Under the pieces are notes generated by a model, which saw nothing but the letters and a program-made list of their open reading frames with translations, searched no databases and was not told the DNA's origin. A stretch of 64,000 nt of DNA. Source: Bedellia somnulentella (taxonomy: Eukaryota; Arthropoda; Insecta; Lepidoptera; Bedelliidae). A program made the position numbers and the translations under genes. This document shows positions 53,372 to 62,640 of this stretch, piece by piece. Location of the stretch: assembly GCA_963576735.1 (NCBI GenBank), contig OY755186.1:15921970-15985969 (forward strand). The letters are read 5' to 3'. How positions within the stretch are numbered: position 1 is the stretch's first letter; each line of letters opens with the position of its first letter.

Positions 53372-54790
53372 ATGAAGCATAGTAAAATTGTACCACTTCT
53401 TAAATCCGGAGGAGATAAAATTAGTCCTGATGGTTATAGACCCATATCAATTCTGCCAGTTTTAAGTAAAATATTCGAAAAACTAATGTTCAATCAAATG
53501 CTTTTGCATTTCGCTTCAAACAAATTGTTTCATCCAAAACAATTTGGCTTTACGAAGGGCCGCTCTACCACCGATGCAGGCGTTGCCTTAATGAAACACA
53601 TTTTTGATTCGTGGGAACGCAAAAATGATGCTATTGGTTTGTTTTGCGATCTTACGAAGGCATTTGATTGTGCAGATCATGAAATCCTTTTTATTAAATT
53701 AGAACATTATGGCATACAAGGTGACGCACTTAAATTAATAAAGTCTTACTTTTCGGATCGGATACAGAAAGTGCAAATCAATAATGCAATATCACCTGGA
53801 ACTCATGTAAAAATGGGTGTTCCGCAGGGTTCTATTTTGGGCCCATTTTTATTTTTAGTTTATATTAATGATTTGCCGTTCATGGTCGAGAAAATGTCCG
53901 AGATAGTGTTATTTGCTGATGATACTTCTTTAGTATTTGACGTTGAAAGAAATAATCAGAATATTGACGAGGTGAATAACACGGTTTCACAGATTCAAAC
54001 ATGGTTTGCTTCCAATAATCTTGTACTGAATGGTAAAAAAACCAAATGCATTAAATTTGTATTACCTAATGTTAGGTGCGTTGATAACGAAATAATTTTA
54101 AATAATGAAAAGTTAGTATTTTCGGATAACACAGTTTTCTTAGGGATAACTCTGGACTCCAAGCTCCAATGGGGACCCCACATTAGCTCACTAGCTGGCA
54201 GGCTAAGTAGTGCTGCATATGCCGTTAGGAAAATAAGACATTTGACAGATGTACAGACAGCTCGATTAGTTTATTACAGCTATTTTCATAGTGTAATGTC
54301 TTACGGTATTTTACTCTGGGGCAGAGCAGCTGATGTTGGTTCCATATTTATTCTCCAAAAGAGAGCAATAAGAGCTATATACAATTTGAGATCCCGAGAT
54401 TCCCTGAGGGAATTGTTTAAAACAATAAATATAATGACACTGCCATGTCAATATATTTATGAAAATATTATGTATGTAAGAAAGAATCAGGCCTCTTTTG
54501 TGAAAAATTGTGACAGACATATTCGAAACCTGAGAGACAACAATAAAATATCAGTACCAAAATACAGATTGTCAAAAGTAAATACATCTTTCATGGGGTT
54601 ATGCGTAAAAATGTATAATAAAATACCTGAGGACATTTTAAATTTAACAGAAACAAAATTCAAAGCAGCAGTTAAAAGAAATCTTAGTTCGAAAGCCTAT
54701 TACAATGTCAATGATTACATTAATGATGAAGTGGCTTGGTGTCATCAGGGCTCTGTGCAGGATGTTTCCGGGCTAACACCAAAATTGTAA
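53372..54790 (+). CDS. LINE ORF2 C-terminal part, reverse transcriptase
   Basis: A 472-codon frame with RT blocks in order: IVPLLKSGG..YRPISILPV (7-30), FGFTKGRST (58-66), D93 in FCDLTKAFD, GVPQGSILGPFLF (149-161), catalytic FADDTSL (181-187) and FLGITLDSKLQW. A C-terminal region (GLCVKMYNKIPEDI..KAYYNVNDYI) as in insect CR1/jockey-group elements follows. The methionine at 53372 is merely the first in frame; similarity appears to extend upstream to about 53339, so this is the second half of one ORF2. Confidence 0.92.
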   Translation: MKHSKIVPLLKSGGDKISPDGYRPISILPVLSKIFEKLMFNQMLLHFASNKLFHPKQFGFTKGRSTTDAGVALMKHIFDSWERKNDAIGLFCDLTKAFDCADHEILFIKLEHYGIQGDALKLIKSYFSDRIQKVQINNAISPGTHVKMGVPQGSILGPFLFLVYINDLPFMVEKMSEIVLFADDTSLVFDVERNNQNIDEVNNTVSQIQTWFASNNLVLNGKKTKCIKFVLPNVRCVDNEIILNNEKLVFSDNTVFLGITLDSKLQWGPHISSLAGRLSSAAYAVRKIRHLTDVQTARLVYYSYFHSVMSYGILLWGRAADVGSIFILQKRAIRAIYNLRSRDSLRELFKTINIMTLPCQYIYENIMYVRKNQASFVKNCDRHIRNLRDNNKISVPKYRLSKVNTSFMGLCVKMYNKIPEDILNLTETKFKAAVKRNLSSKAYYNVNDYINDEVAWCHQGSVQDVSGLTPKL

Positions 54791-54881
54791 TGGACGTTAA
54801 AAAAAGATGTGTGTTGACGAGTTTCTTACGGGTTCTTCTCTCAACAAAACACCTTCCGAATCCGAAGTAAACTTATAGAGT

Positions 54882-55936
54882 AAGATCCCGGTGGCCCCAG
54901 ACGTTACTTATTTTCTCATAAGAAATATAAATGGGATAAAGTAGTGTTAGTACGTACTTTGAGTGTGTGCATACCTGCTACCTTGGGTCGACGGCCAATT
55001 CATAGGTACCAGGTGCTAAAGGTAGATAAATTCAGTGCTGATTTTTCTTAAATTCTCAGTGCTGATTTTTACATATGTTTTAGATATTGTTGTTAAAAAT
55101 TAATAATCATTATTGCCAGACACTTTCCATCGGCGCTTACCCTTACCAGACGCTTTAAAGCTTTAAAAAAAATAACATATTCTTACTTACAATCTCACTC
55201 TTAATTTTTATGTATGATCCTTGGGGAACTATTTGAACACCCCTGGTCAGCAGCCAGACCAATTGGAGGGGTCAAACATCCCCCCAGACACACATAAAGT
55301 GTCGCTATGTGTATAAGCGCGAGGTCATTATTTGTACGCTTGAGTGTGAGAGAGATATCTATTTATGGATATCTTTCTTATACTTAGGCTACTATACGTG
55401 TTCTATCTTTGGTGGATAGACGGTGTAAATTAAATGCTTACAATGCTTTACAAATTAATATATTTTAAAAGGTTGTTAATGGTACAACGGTCGTAGGTTA
55501 AGTGACATGAGTAGACAGATTTGTATATAGTATCTTTAAGCGCCTGACGTACGGGTGACGGCAATTGTTTTCTTGATTGTATTCTTGCGTAATATTTTGT
55601 TCAGGCGTTAAGTCTGAACAAGAGATTGTAAGTAAGAATGTGTTATTTTTTTTGAAGCTTTAAAGCGTCTGGTAAGGGTAAGCGCCGATGGAAAGTGTCT
55701 GGCAATAATGATTATTAATTTTTAACAACAATATCTAAAACATATGTAAAAATCAGCACTGAGAATTTAAGAAAAATCAGCACTGAATTTATCTACCTTT
55801 AGCACCTGGTACCTATGAATTGGCCGTCGACCCAAGGTAGCAGGTATGCACACACTCAAAGTACGTACTAACACTACTTTATCCCATTTATATTTCTTAT
55901 GAGAAAATAAGTAACGTCTGGGGGCACCGGGATCTT
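54882..55936. mobile_element. Foldback element with 315-bp inverted arms
   Basis: Arms 54882-55196 and 55622-55936 are reverse complements of equal length and very high identity, beginning AAGATCCCGGTG and ending TTACTTACAATCTC. The ~425-bp loop has no ORF. The element sits in the LINE's 3' UTR. No clear direct target duplication was seen (AGAT on one side, TCTT on the other is only the arm end), so the superfamily is open. Confidence 0.85.
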
Positions 55937-56113
55937 GGACTATTAGTATTAAGTTAAAATGTGACGTTCAAAAAACAAAGATTTATCTTTTTATTTTGAA
56001 ATAAATGATTATTTTATTTTTATTTTATTTTTATGTTTCCACTGAGCTTTAAAGGTTTTTGCTATTTTAAAGGTCTGGCTAACCAACAGTTATTACCAAA
56101 TGTGTAAGCTAAG

Positions 56114-56275
56114 ATTTACTCATGGCTATAAAGAAGGAAGGGTTAACCGGAGCTTCAAAAATTTTACAATCATCTGTGGAGGAAAAGGTTGTTAAATAAA
56201 AAAATTGTTTAGATGGGTTCCCAGCCACATCGCCCAATAAACACTTAAACAATCTAAATCCTTTGGTCGTATATA
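56114..56275 (-). repeat. SINE-like family A, decayed, head-to-head 1
   Basis: ACTCATGGCTATAAAGAAGG..GGAGGAAAAGG..GGGTTCCCAGCCACATCGCC..TTTGGTCG. Confidence 0.6.
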
Positions 56276-56279
56276 ACCA

Positions 56280-56420
56280 TCTCACCCATCACCAACAATC
56301 TTTATTTTACCATCTTTTTCCCACTCAACTTTCCTAAAGTGGCTGAAGAATTTCTATTTCCTTAGCTCTGGCTACCCCATCCAGGGATTTATAGCCGTGA
56401 GTGTATGTATGTATGCATGT
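56280..56420 (+). repeat. SINE-like family A, 5'-truncated, head-to-head 2
   Basis: TCACCCATCACCAACAATCT..CTCTGGCTACCCCATCCAGG..GAGTGTATGTATGTATGCAT. Confidence 0.78.
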
Positions 56421-56671
56421 ATTTTCATTTAAGTTTATATGTATATATTCGTACCCACACACGCATAAACGTTGGCACCTTGTCAGTCTGTTAGGTAAAC
56501 ACCTGTTCCTCTCCTGTCTATCTTTTGACTTCCAGCAGGTGTATTCTGGATAGTATGAACATGGCATATAGTGTTCACCCCTTGCGCATGATTTATCTGC
56601 AATGATATAACTAGATAGATGATCTTTTAGTTTCTTTTGACGAATGGCTTAGATGGTTGTTTATTTAGCAC
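56421..56671. other. Spacer, nothing recognised
   Basis: No supported gene or repeat. Confidence 0.4.
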
Positions 56672-56832
56672 ATCCATGATAGTTCAGTGGGAAGAACACT
56701 GTTTATCATGTAGGCAATGAGGGTTCAAATCTCGGGTCGGGCCTACATCAATTTGTCTTTTCTAAAGTCATATGTGTGGTTAGTTTATCATTGTTGTTAA
56801 TAGTAAGGGAAAACATGCGATGAAGACACAAA
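56672..56832 (+). repeat. SINE B, tRNA head and part of body
   Basis: CATGATAGTTCAGTGGGAAG (A-box region), GGGTTCAAATCTCGGGTCGG (B box), ACATCAATTTGTCTTTTCTA and AAAACATGCGATGAAGACAC; truncated 3'. Confidence 0.8.
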
Positions 56833-56894
56833 TAGGAAAAAATGAGGTGTAGAAATAGTATTCCAATCCGACATCTCTTATTATTTATTTTTTA

Positions 56895-57330
56895 AAAGCT
56901 TTTATTTAACTTGCAATGTAAGTATATTTGTGTGTTCGGGTGAAATCTTTGAACTCAATTTTAAAGTAGATATATTCAACCGTTTGTGCTGAAATTTTGT
57001 GGACGCATTTTGTTTGGATGACAATATATGATAAGATATGTGACGTCATTCTTAATTCAATATGGCGGATCATACAAGATGTCAGAACAGTTATATTTAA
57101 TCCACTTATACAATATGGGTATCAAATTAAAGGGCTTGTTAAGAGTGACTAGAAAAAAAATTATGACGTCATTCTGAATCCAATATGGCGGACCATGCAG
57201 GATGGCGGAATAGTTACCTTTAGTCTACTTCTACTATATGGGTATCAAATGAGAGGGCATTTTGAGAGTAATAATATCTTGAAAAAAAAATTTAAGTATA
57301 AAAACTTTTTAATAAAAAGCTTTTATTTGA
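56895..57330. repeat. Insert with ~125-bp tandem units and GGGTATCAAAT core
   Basis: Two direct units, each with TGACGTCATTCTKAATYCAA, TATGGCGGAYCATRCA and ATGGGTATCAAAT..AGGGC, lie at about 57041-57165 and 57166-57280. AAAAGCTTTTATTT flanks the whole (56896-56909 and 57312-57325) as a possible target duplication. A similar GGGTATCAAATGAAAGGG motif is widespread in insect DNA; the element class is unknown to me. Confidence 0.6.
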
Positions 57331-57484
57331 ACGCTCTAAAAAGAAGAAAATAAAATATTCCTTTTGGATTATACTAACAACTCCTCATTATACACAATTT
57401 ACTTAAAATTTTAAATTATGGGTACTAGCTTTACGTAATTAATTCAAACACAAAACCTAAAACTAGATTTATAAATAAACTCAC

Positions 57485-57554
57485 CGTGATGGATAATCTC
57501 TGCAGTAACTAGCAAAAAGCTAAATAAAAGTAGAATATTTATTGTAATTATCAT
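57485..57554 (-). CDS. Candidate first exon, signal peptide (minus strand)
   Basis: ATG opens 23 codons MIITINILLLFSFLLVTAEI.. with a long hydrophobic core and an A-E-type cleavage region, then ..CACG|GTGAGT, a consensus splice donor in phase 1. This is the usual form of the first exon of a small secreted insect protein. No matching second exon could be joined; an acceptor at 57336 leads only to 15 codons that run into a repeat. Candidate only. Confidence 0.3.
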
Positions 57555-57696
57555 AATGAATTCAATCAAATCAAATTTTGGTGACGTTTGAGTAATAATA
57601 TACTAGTTGGCTTTATTTTTTGGGATTGGCATAGATTCGATTCTTGTTATTTATCAAATCTAAGAATAAGGGTTATTAATTTTACATACATACATA

Positions 57697-58302
57697 TGTC
57701 GTGGCCATATCGTAGATTTGAACACATCGTGAAATGATCGATCATTTCATGAAATAGTCACATTTCATGATGTGGCCAACTTAATTTGACCAGATCATAA
57801 AATCGTCAACGTTTCACGATTTGGTAACCACGCTTGGCCAGATCGTAGAAATAGGGTGACCTGTGAAATGCTATCCAAACTCTACGGTTTTGAACATATT
57901 GCTCAGTTTTTTCGTAATTTGCAAAGTACCCGAGAATCTTTTCGTCGAAAACTCTTTTGTTCTAACTCTCTTCCTCGTTTAATAACAATGATCAAACTTT
58001 TTCACTGCGAGAAACAACACTTTCGCCAACGGCCGCCGTCTTCACTCATAAACAAAGCGCTTTCAGCGCCTCTACCGGTAATTAATGTACCTATTTTACG
58101 ATATGACCAAAAAATTTTAATCATTTCATGAAGCGGCCGCACGTTTAGTTGGCCATATCGAGAAACGATTTCTTATCATTGATCTGCCCAAACCACATCA
58201 CGATGTGGCCAATAAACAGTTGAACATTTCATGAAATATGACTATTTCATGAAATGACCGATCACTTCACGATGTGTTCAAATCTACGATATGGCCACGA
58301 CA
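57697..58302. mobile_element. hAT-like MITE (606 bp) with 74-bp TIRs
   Basis: TGTCGTGGCCATATCGTAGA at the left is repeated inverted at the right; the two arms match over ~74 bp with about three changes. TTTCATGAAA palindromes and GATGTGGCCA recur inside. CATACATA on both sides fits an 8-bp target duplication but lies in a tetranucleotide repeat, so it is ambiguous. It inserted into the tail of the family D copy at 58303-58543. No coding capacity is supported. Confidence 0.8.
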
Positions 58303-58543
58303 CATACATATACTCACGCCATTAGTTCCCGTACGATCCTGACAAACCTCTCTAGCGTCGTTTACATCCATCAATCTTTTCATGCATGCTCATTTATTCT
58401 TCATACTTCGGACGCCAGCCTTTTTGAGCATTCTCTCAATTTGGTCCAAGTGTGTTCTCCGTAGTCGTCTTCTACTAACATTACCATCCACACTAGCTCT
58501 ATAGATCCCTTTTACCAATTTTCTATTATCCATCCTCTCATAT
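58303..58543 (-). repeat. RTE-like LINE (family D) 3' part
   Basis: ACTCACGCCATTAGTTCCCG..TCTAGCGTCGTTTACATCC..GTCGTCTTCTACTAACATTA is the ORF2 C-terminus on the minus strand, with the 'CACTTTG' segment deleted. Its CATA tail continues left of the MITE (57684-57696). Confidence 0.8.
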
Positions 58544-58968
58544 TATTAATTTTATTTTTATTTTATTTATTCAAGGCACACCAACAGCATTATAATATAA
58601 ATTGAATTAACATTCATTTTACAGTCTTGGTCAGTAATAATTCCAACAACAGTGTACTACTGTTAGCCCTTTGTAACTGTGTATGTCTTATACTTTTACT
58701 TTATTGGGCTTTTTTAAGTGTTATTCTAGTATGTTGCCGTGTAGTGCCGGCTTAGAATGTCGCTACCCCTTTCTACCCAAGGGTGTCGTAGGCGGGACTA
58801 AGGGTATTGGGGCTTTATTGGATTTTTGGGCGATGCGGTTGGAGATCCATCACCAAAAACCTTTATTTTTAACCGACTTCATTAACCGACTTCAAAAAAG
58901 GAGGTTCTCAGTTCAATTGTTTGTATGTATGTATGTATGTATGTATGTATGTATGTATGTATGTATAA

Positions 58969-59485
58969 TTGTCCGCGATTATCTCGAGTTTGGCTTAAGC
59001 TATTTGGATGCGGTTTTCAGGACAGTATTTGTTACATTTAGGAGAAGGTTTTAGTGCCTTAACCGACCAAAAAAAGAAAGGAGGTTCTGTGTTTGACCTG
59101 TATGTATGTCTGTTGGTCCGCGATTATCTCACGTTTGGCTTAAGCTATTTGGATGCGGTTTTCAGAAAAGTATTCGTTACATTTAGGAGAAGGTTTTAGT
59201 GCCTTAACCGACCAAAAAAAAGGAGGGGTTGTGTTTGAACTGTATGTATGTCTGTTGGTCCGCGATTATCTCACGTTTGGCTTAAGCTATTTGGATGCGG
59301 TTTTCAGAAAAGTATTCGTTACATTTAGGAGAAGGTTTTAGTGCCTTAACCGACCAAAAAAACAAAGGAGGTTCTGTGTTTGACCTGTATGTATGTGTGT
59401 TGGTCCGCGATTATCTCACGTTTGGCTTAAGCTATTTGGATGCGGTTTTCAGAAAAGTATTCGTTACATTTAGAAGATGGGTTAA
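58969..59485 (+). repeat. 145-bp minisatellite in composite copy 2
   Basis: CTATTTGGATGCGGTTTTCA recurs at 59000, 59145, 59287 and 59432. The units are almost identical to each other, more so than in copy 1. Confidence 0.85.
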
Positions 59486-59819
59486 AGTTCTTTAACCGAC
59501 TCGAAAAAAAGGAGGTTTCTTAGTTTGAAATATAAGTATGTATGTAAAGTTTCTAGACAGAAATTTATCAATATATGTTAATAAAGTTTTTTTATTAGTA
59601 ATAAACAGAGTACTAAATTATTGAACAAAAAAGTATATAAAAACATGAATAAATTACTCTTAATTATAATAAACAAAAAAATATATATTGCAACATCATG
59701 TTTTTCATCCTGGTCATTTTAATCAAGGCGCTTTCGTCATGGGGAATTTCGCGCTTTCGGAATGGTCTTAACCATTTAAGTAATTTCTTTGAATCCATAT
59801 CACTTAAAGCCATCTCATC

Positions 59820-60206
59820 AAGGGATTTTACTCGACTCAACGCTACATATATATAAGAGTGTTTCTTCGCATTTGTGATAGGTGAACTTCTCTTTGCTCA
59901 TCTGTTTCGGCAGCAAGAGCAGCACGCTGACGATCTCTCTCATTCTGAAGGGCAAGCACGAGTTATCGACACGATAACGGTTAGAATGAGATGGCAGTAT
60001 ACGATACTAAGTAAGTGCGTAAAAGATGGCTGCTTTATCCCACGCGGTAACTTGTTTAAATACGGCTCGTGCTTGCCCTGCTGAAGTCTTTGTTTTTTTC
60101 CGATGGGTGTTTCGTTCTCCCTTACGCGACTTTTCCTTAAAGCATCCTTTGCTTTTCTATCTAGGCCCGCAGATAAACAAAATAGTAACAAGTAGGCTAA
60201 AGTCAT
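59820..60206 (-). pseudogene. Relic of Helitron-type helicase N-terminus
   Basis: Minus-strand translation gives LDRKAKDALRKSRVRENETP..KKQRLQ (60180-60088) and, beyond the family F MITE, NERDRQRAALAAETDEQREV..LSQMRR (59945-59875). Removing the MITE restores one reading frame. Arrays of R..ETPEQR-type motifs of about 28 residues are, as I recall, typical of the N-terminal region of arthropod Helitron/PIF1-like proteins. No helicase or Rep motif is present, so assignment is tentative. Confidence 0.5.
59950..60080 (+). repeat. Family F MITE inside the helicase relic
   Basis: GGGCAAGCACGAG..CTCGTGCTTGCCC inverted ends; CTGA(A) occurs on both sides (59945-59949, 60081-60085). Excision leaves an open reading frame, supporting these boundaries. 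Confidence 0.8.
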
Positions 60207-60342
60207 AATAACAAATATTATAACTACCTGTTAAAAAAACTATAAAATAAACGGACAGTAAAACTTATCTCTCAAAAACTATCACTAATTCACTAAAAAA
60301 ACTCAGAGTGATTTAAGAACTTATCACTAAAAAGTATAAAAT

Positions 60343-61361
60343 AAAAAACAAAAACAAAAACTTCAAATTAAAAACTAAACAGAAAAATTAAATATTATTA
60401 TTTTTTATTTAAAAAAGAACCGCCTTCAAAAATCCAACTGAAAAGTATAAAATAATTTTTATTTATTTTATTATGTATGTACAACTCTATTCAACTTCTT
60501 CTTTTTGAAGTCGGTGCCAAACAGACAAATCCAAAATGAAAATTGCTACATAGAGAAAACCATACGAATAATAAATCAATCGATAGTGTCTCAACAACAG
60601 TAGGTAACACAATCGCGCTCAAAAATCAAGAAATTTCTTCCGCTCGCAACGACGACGTGTCGCTTTATAAAGGATGGAATTGGGGGACAGTGTGCGGTGC
60701 TTAGCCTGGTGTGCATGCGTCGCACTCCGCAGAGAAATTATCATAATATACATGTCACCGTAAAACTGTAAATACTAGTAAATTATAATTTTAGATAGAT
60801 AGCGAGATAGTAAACTAACGTTAGGTTAAGTTATGTAAGATTATCAGATTTCAAACTAACAGAATTAACAATACGACAGAGACATGCATGCACCGAGTTG
60901 GCACAACCAATACTTCTAACACTTTGTAAAAAGACGATCGAGAATCTAAATCACTACATAGTTTAAAACAAAGTCGCTTTCTCTCTCCCTGTCTGGGATA
61001 TACGGACATCCTTATGTATACTTTAATCTGTAAAACTACGAAATGAATTTTGATGCGATTTTTTTTATTAATTGATTAAAAAGGAAGGTTTATAAGGATG
61101 ACATACGCTGATGGGGTGGAAAACTCACTCAACTTGGGCGGGCGGGCCACTAATATTCGTTCTTCTTTGTCATGAAAATTGGTTTGGCACCGACTTCAAA
61201 AAGAAGAAGTTGAATAGAGTTGTACATACATAATAAAATAAATAAAAATTATTTTATACTTTTCAGTTGGATTTTTGAAGGCGGTTCTTTTTTAAATAAA
61301 AAATAATAATATTTAATTTTTCTGTTTAGTTTTTAATTTGAAGTTTTTGTTTTTGTTTTTT
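60343..61361. repeat. Inverted-repeat portion of composite copy 2
   Basis: AAAAACAAAAACAAAAACTT..AAGTCGGTGCCAAAC (60343-60521) pairs with 61182-61361 over ~180 bp; ~660 bp lie between, without an ORF. Confidence 0.82.
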
Positions 61362-61580
61362 ACCATCTTTTATTTTAATTTATTTATATTGCCTTAGCTC
61401 TGGCTACCCCTTCTAGGGAAATATAGCCGTGAGTATATGTATGTATGTTATTCTTGTATGTATTAAATCCTTCAAATATCACTTGGGGGTTTGGGGCTTT
61501 CGAGTTAATTTTGTATATATGTAAAAGAAGTTAGATACTCTTTTCTCATTTAATTGACACTGGCAGGCTATGCACCATCT

Positions 61581-62640
61581 TATAGGCTGGTTTTTTTATT
61601 GACAGATTTGAATAAAGAACACACTTCTTTTATTTATTCTTTATTTGAATGAGCATAATTTTTCCGAGAATGTGGCGGGAATCCACTTGCAACAATGGAG
61701 CTCAGTCGTCGTGCTTTTCGCGCTATGATTTATTATGACTTTAAAAAGGTTTAAAGTCTCAAGTATGTTTTGAACTTTTGGCTTCTACTTTTGGTGAGTC
61801 TGCTTGTTCCCGAGCAACAGTATTCAATTGTTTAATGTTTTTTGACATGAATTCCTCATGTGGGGATTATTACTCATAAATAAAAGATGTTATTAAAGAC
61901 GGGGGCGTATACCCGAAGGTCGCGGGTTCGAACCCCGCCAGTGTCGAAATTTTTCTTTCCTTTAATAACATCTTTTATTTATGAGTATTCAATTGGTTTG
62001 CTGAATTTAAAAGAGGACGGGGATGTCTCGAAGATTAAGCGAAGACAGGAAGGCCGCCAACCGCGGTCACGCAAGAAAACGTTCGTGCAGTCGAAAACTT
62101 ATTCGCGAAAACCGACGAATTACATACCATTAAATGTAGTGCTAGCTAGAGCGAGCGAGAACTAGGATTTGGATCAGCAGCAATGCAAACCATAATTCAC
62201 GACCACCTTTTTCTCCGTAAATGTTGTTCGAGATGGGATGACAAACTTACCGATGAGCAAAAAGACCGTTGGGTGGATTGGTGCCTATACATGATAGATA
62301 AATTTAACGGAGGCGAGAAAAAAACGTATATGATACAGTGACTGGTGACGAAACATGGCTATTTAACTATGATTCCGAAGTAACAGTCGACTGTAAAGTG
62401 CTTTGAAGACGAGCCAACTCCAACGAAATGTCGCCGTGCACGAAGCACACAGAAAAAAATGGTCGCCTCGTTTTTCTGATAAACGGGTCATATTGCTACT
62501 GTTGTGCTTGGAATGAAAGAACGGTAAACTCCGAATGGTATGTGACAGTTTGTGCTCCAACAGTAATATCTGCTTGGTGTAACAAGCAACCGAAGTCAGG
62601 AATTTCACCGAGTCAAAAAATTAATTTAAGAGAATTTTAA
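61581..62640 (+). pseudogene. Dead mariner transposon
   Basis: The left end TAGGCTGGTTTTTTTATTGA resembles a mariner terminal repeat. ATG at 61695 gives MELSRRAFRAMIYYDFKK, the conserved mariner transposase start; a missing base then breaks the frame. Further on, ..EFKRG..(62003), a CEGH-like LRKCCSRWDDKLTDEQKDRW stretch (about 62216-62275) and TGDETWLFNYDSEV (about 62342-62385) can be read, the latter holding the first catalytic Asp block. A SINE interrupts it at 61834-61983, and the right terminus is missing. Confidence 0.82.
61834..61983 (-). repeat. SINE C inserted in the mariner with 5' inversion
   Basis: The target sequence AGTATTCAATTGTTT (61819-61833) recurs at 61984-61999 with one extra G. 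Inside, TACTCATAAATAAAAGATGT.. (61871-61898) and its exact reverse complement (61960-61987) flank a tRNA-derived half (GGTCGCGGGTTCGAACCCCG, B box). The tail part is in minus orientation and the tRNA half is flipped, the outcome expected of twin priming. Confidence 0.75.

Larger units (their letters stand above)
50471..56036 (+). mobile_element. CR1/L2-like LINE, with nested foldback element
   Basis: Three open frames (ORF1, endonuclease, reverse transcriptase), a 3' UTR beginning TAATGGACGTTAAAAAAAGA, and an AT-rich end (TTATTTTATTTTTATTTTAT, about 56005-56035). The 3' UTR is interrupted at 54882-55936; its continuation (AAAATGTGACGTTCAAAA from about 55957) matches the solitary copy at 47275-47533. 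The 5' boundary and target duplication were not found. A frame change between endonuclease and RT makes this copy probably inactive. Confidence 0.85.
58871..61361 (+). mobile_element. Composite repeat element, copy 2 (~2.49 kb)
   Basis: Same architecture as 42071-44516 and more complete: duplicated AACCGACTTC head, longer (TATG)n, four ~145-bp units, helicase-ORF relic with family F MITE, and full-length inverted arms (60343-60521, 61182-61361). It sits in a T-rich site of the family A copy, so the exact ends and any target duplication are ambiguous by a few T residues. Confidence 0.78.
58736..61449 (+). repeat. SINE-like family A copy split by composite element
   Basis: 5' half 58736-58870 (GCCGTGTAGTGCCGGCTTAG to AACCTTTATTTTT) and 3' half from about 61361 (ACCATCTTTTATTTT..CTCTGGCTACCCCTTCTAGG..TATG). 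GTTATTCTAGTATGT before and GTTATTCTTGTATGT after are its target duplication, so both halves were one insertion. Confidence 0.88.

Noticed and set aside
54882..55936. Foldback element called as a piggyBac or P relative
   Set aside because: No TTAA or 8-bp duplication was found and the termini match neither group.
48867..57554. Joining the two minus-strand exon candidates into one gene
   Set aside because: The donor at 57485 is phase 1, whereas the exon at 48981 needs phase 2; a direct join hits a stop after four codons.
59008..59495. Repeated ~62-codon frames (MRFSEKYSLHLGEGFSALTD..)
   Set aside because: Generated by the 145-bp minisatellite, whose unit length is not a multiple of three; similarity between them is a by-product of DNA repetition.
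59145..59495. Possible CRISPR-like array of regular repeats
   Set aside because: The 145-bp units are contiguous without unique spacers, in an insect genome, within a transposable element.
61899..61942. tRNA gene (GTCGCGGGTTCGAACCCCGC)
   Set aside because: Only the anticodon and T halves exist, continuous with a SINE body and bracketed by inverted arms.
62363..62640. Short frames in the mariner region as genes
   Set aside because: They are other-frame readings of the decayed transposase.
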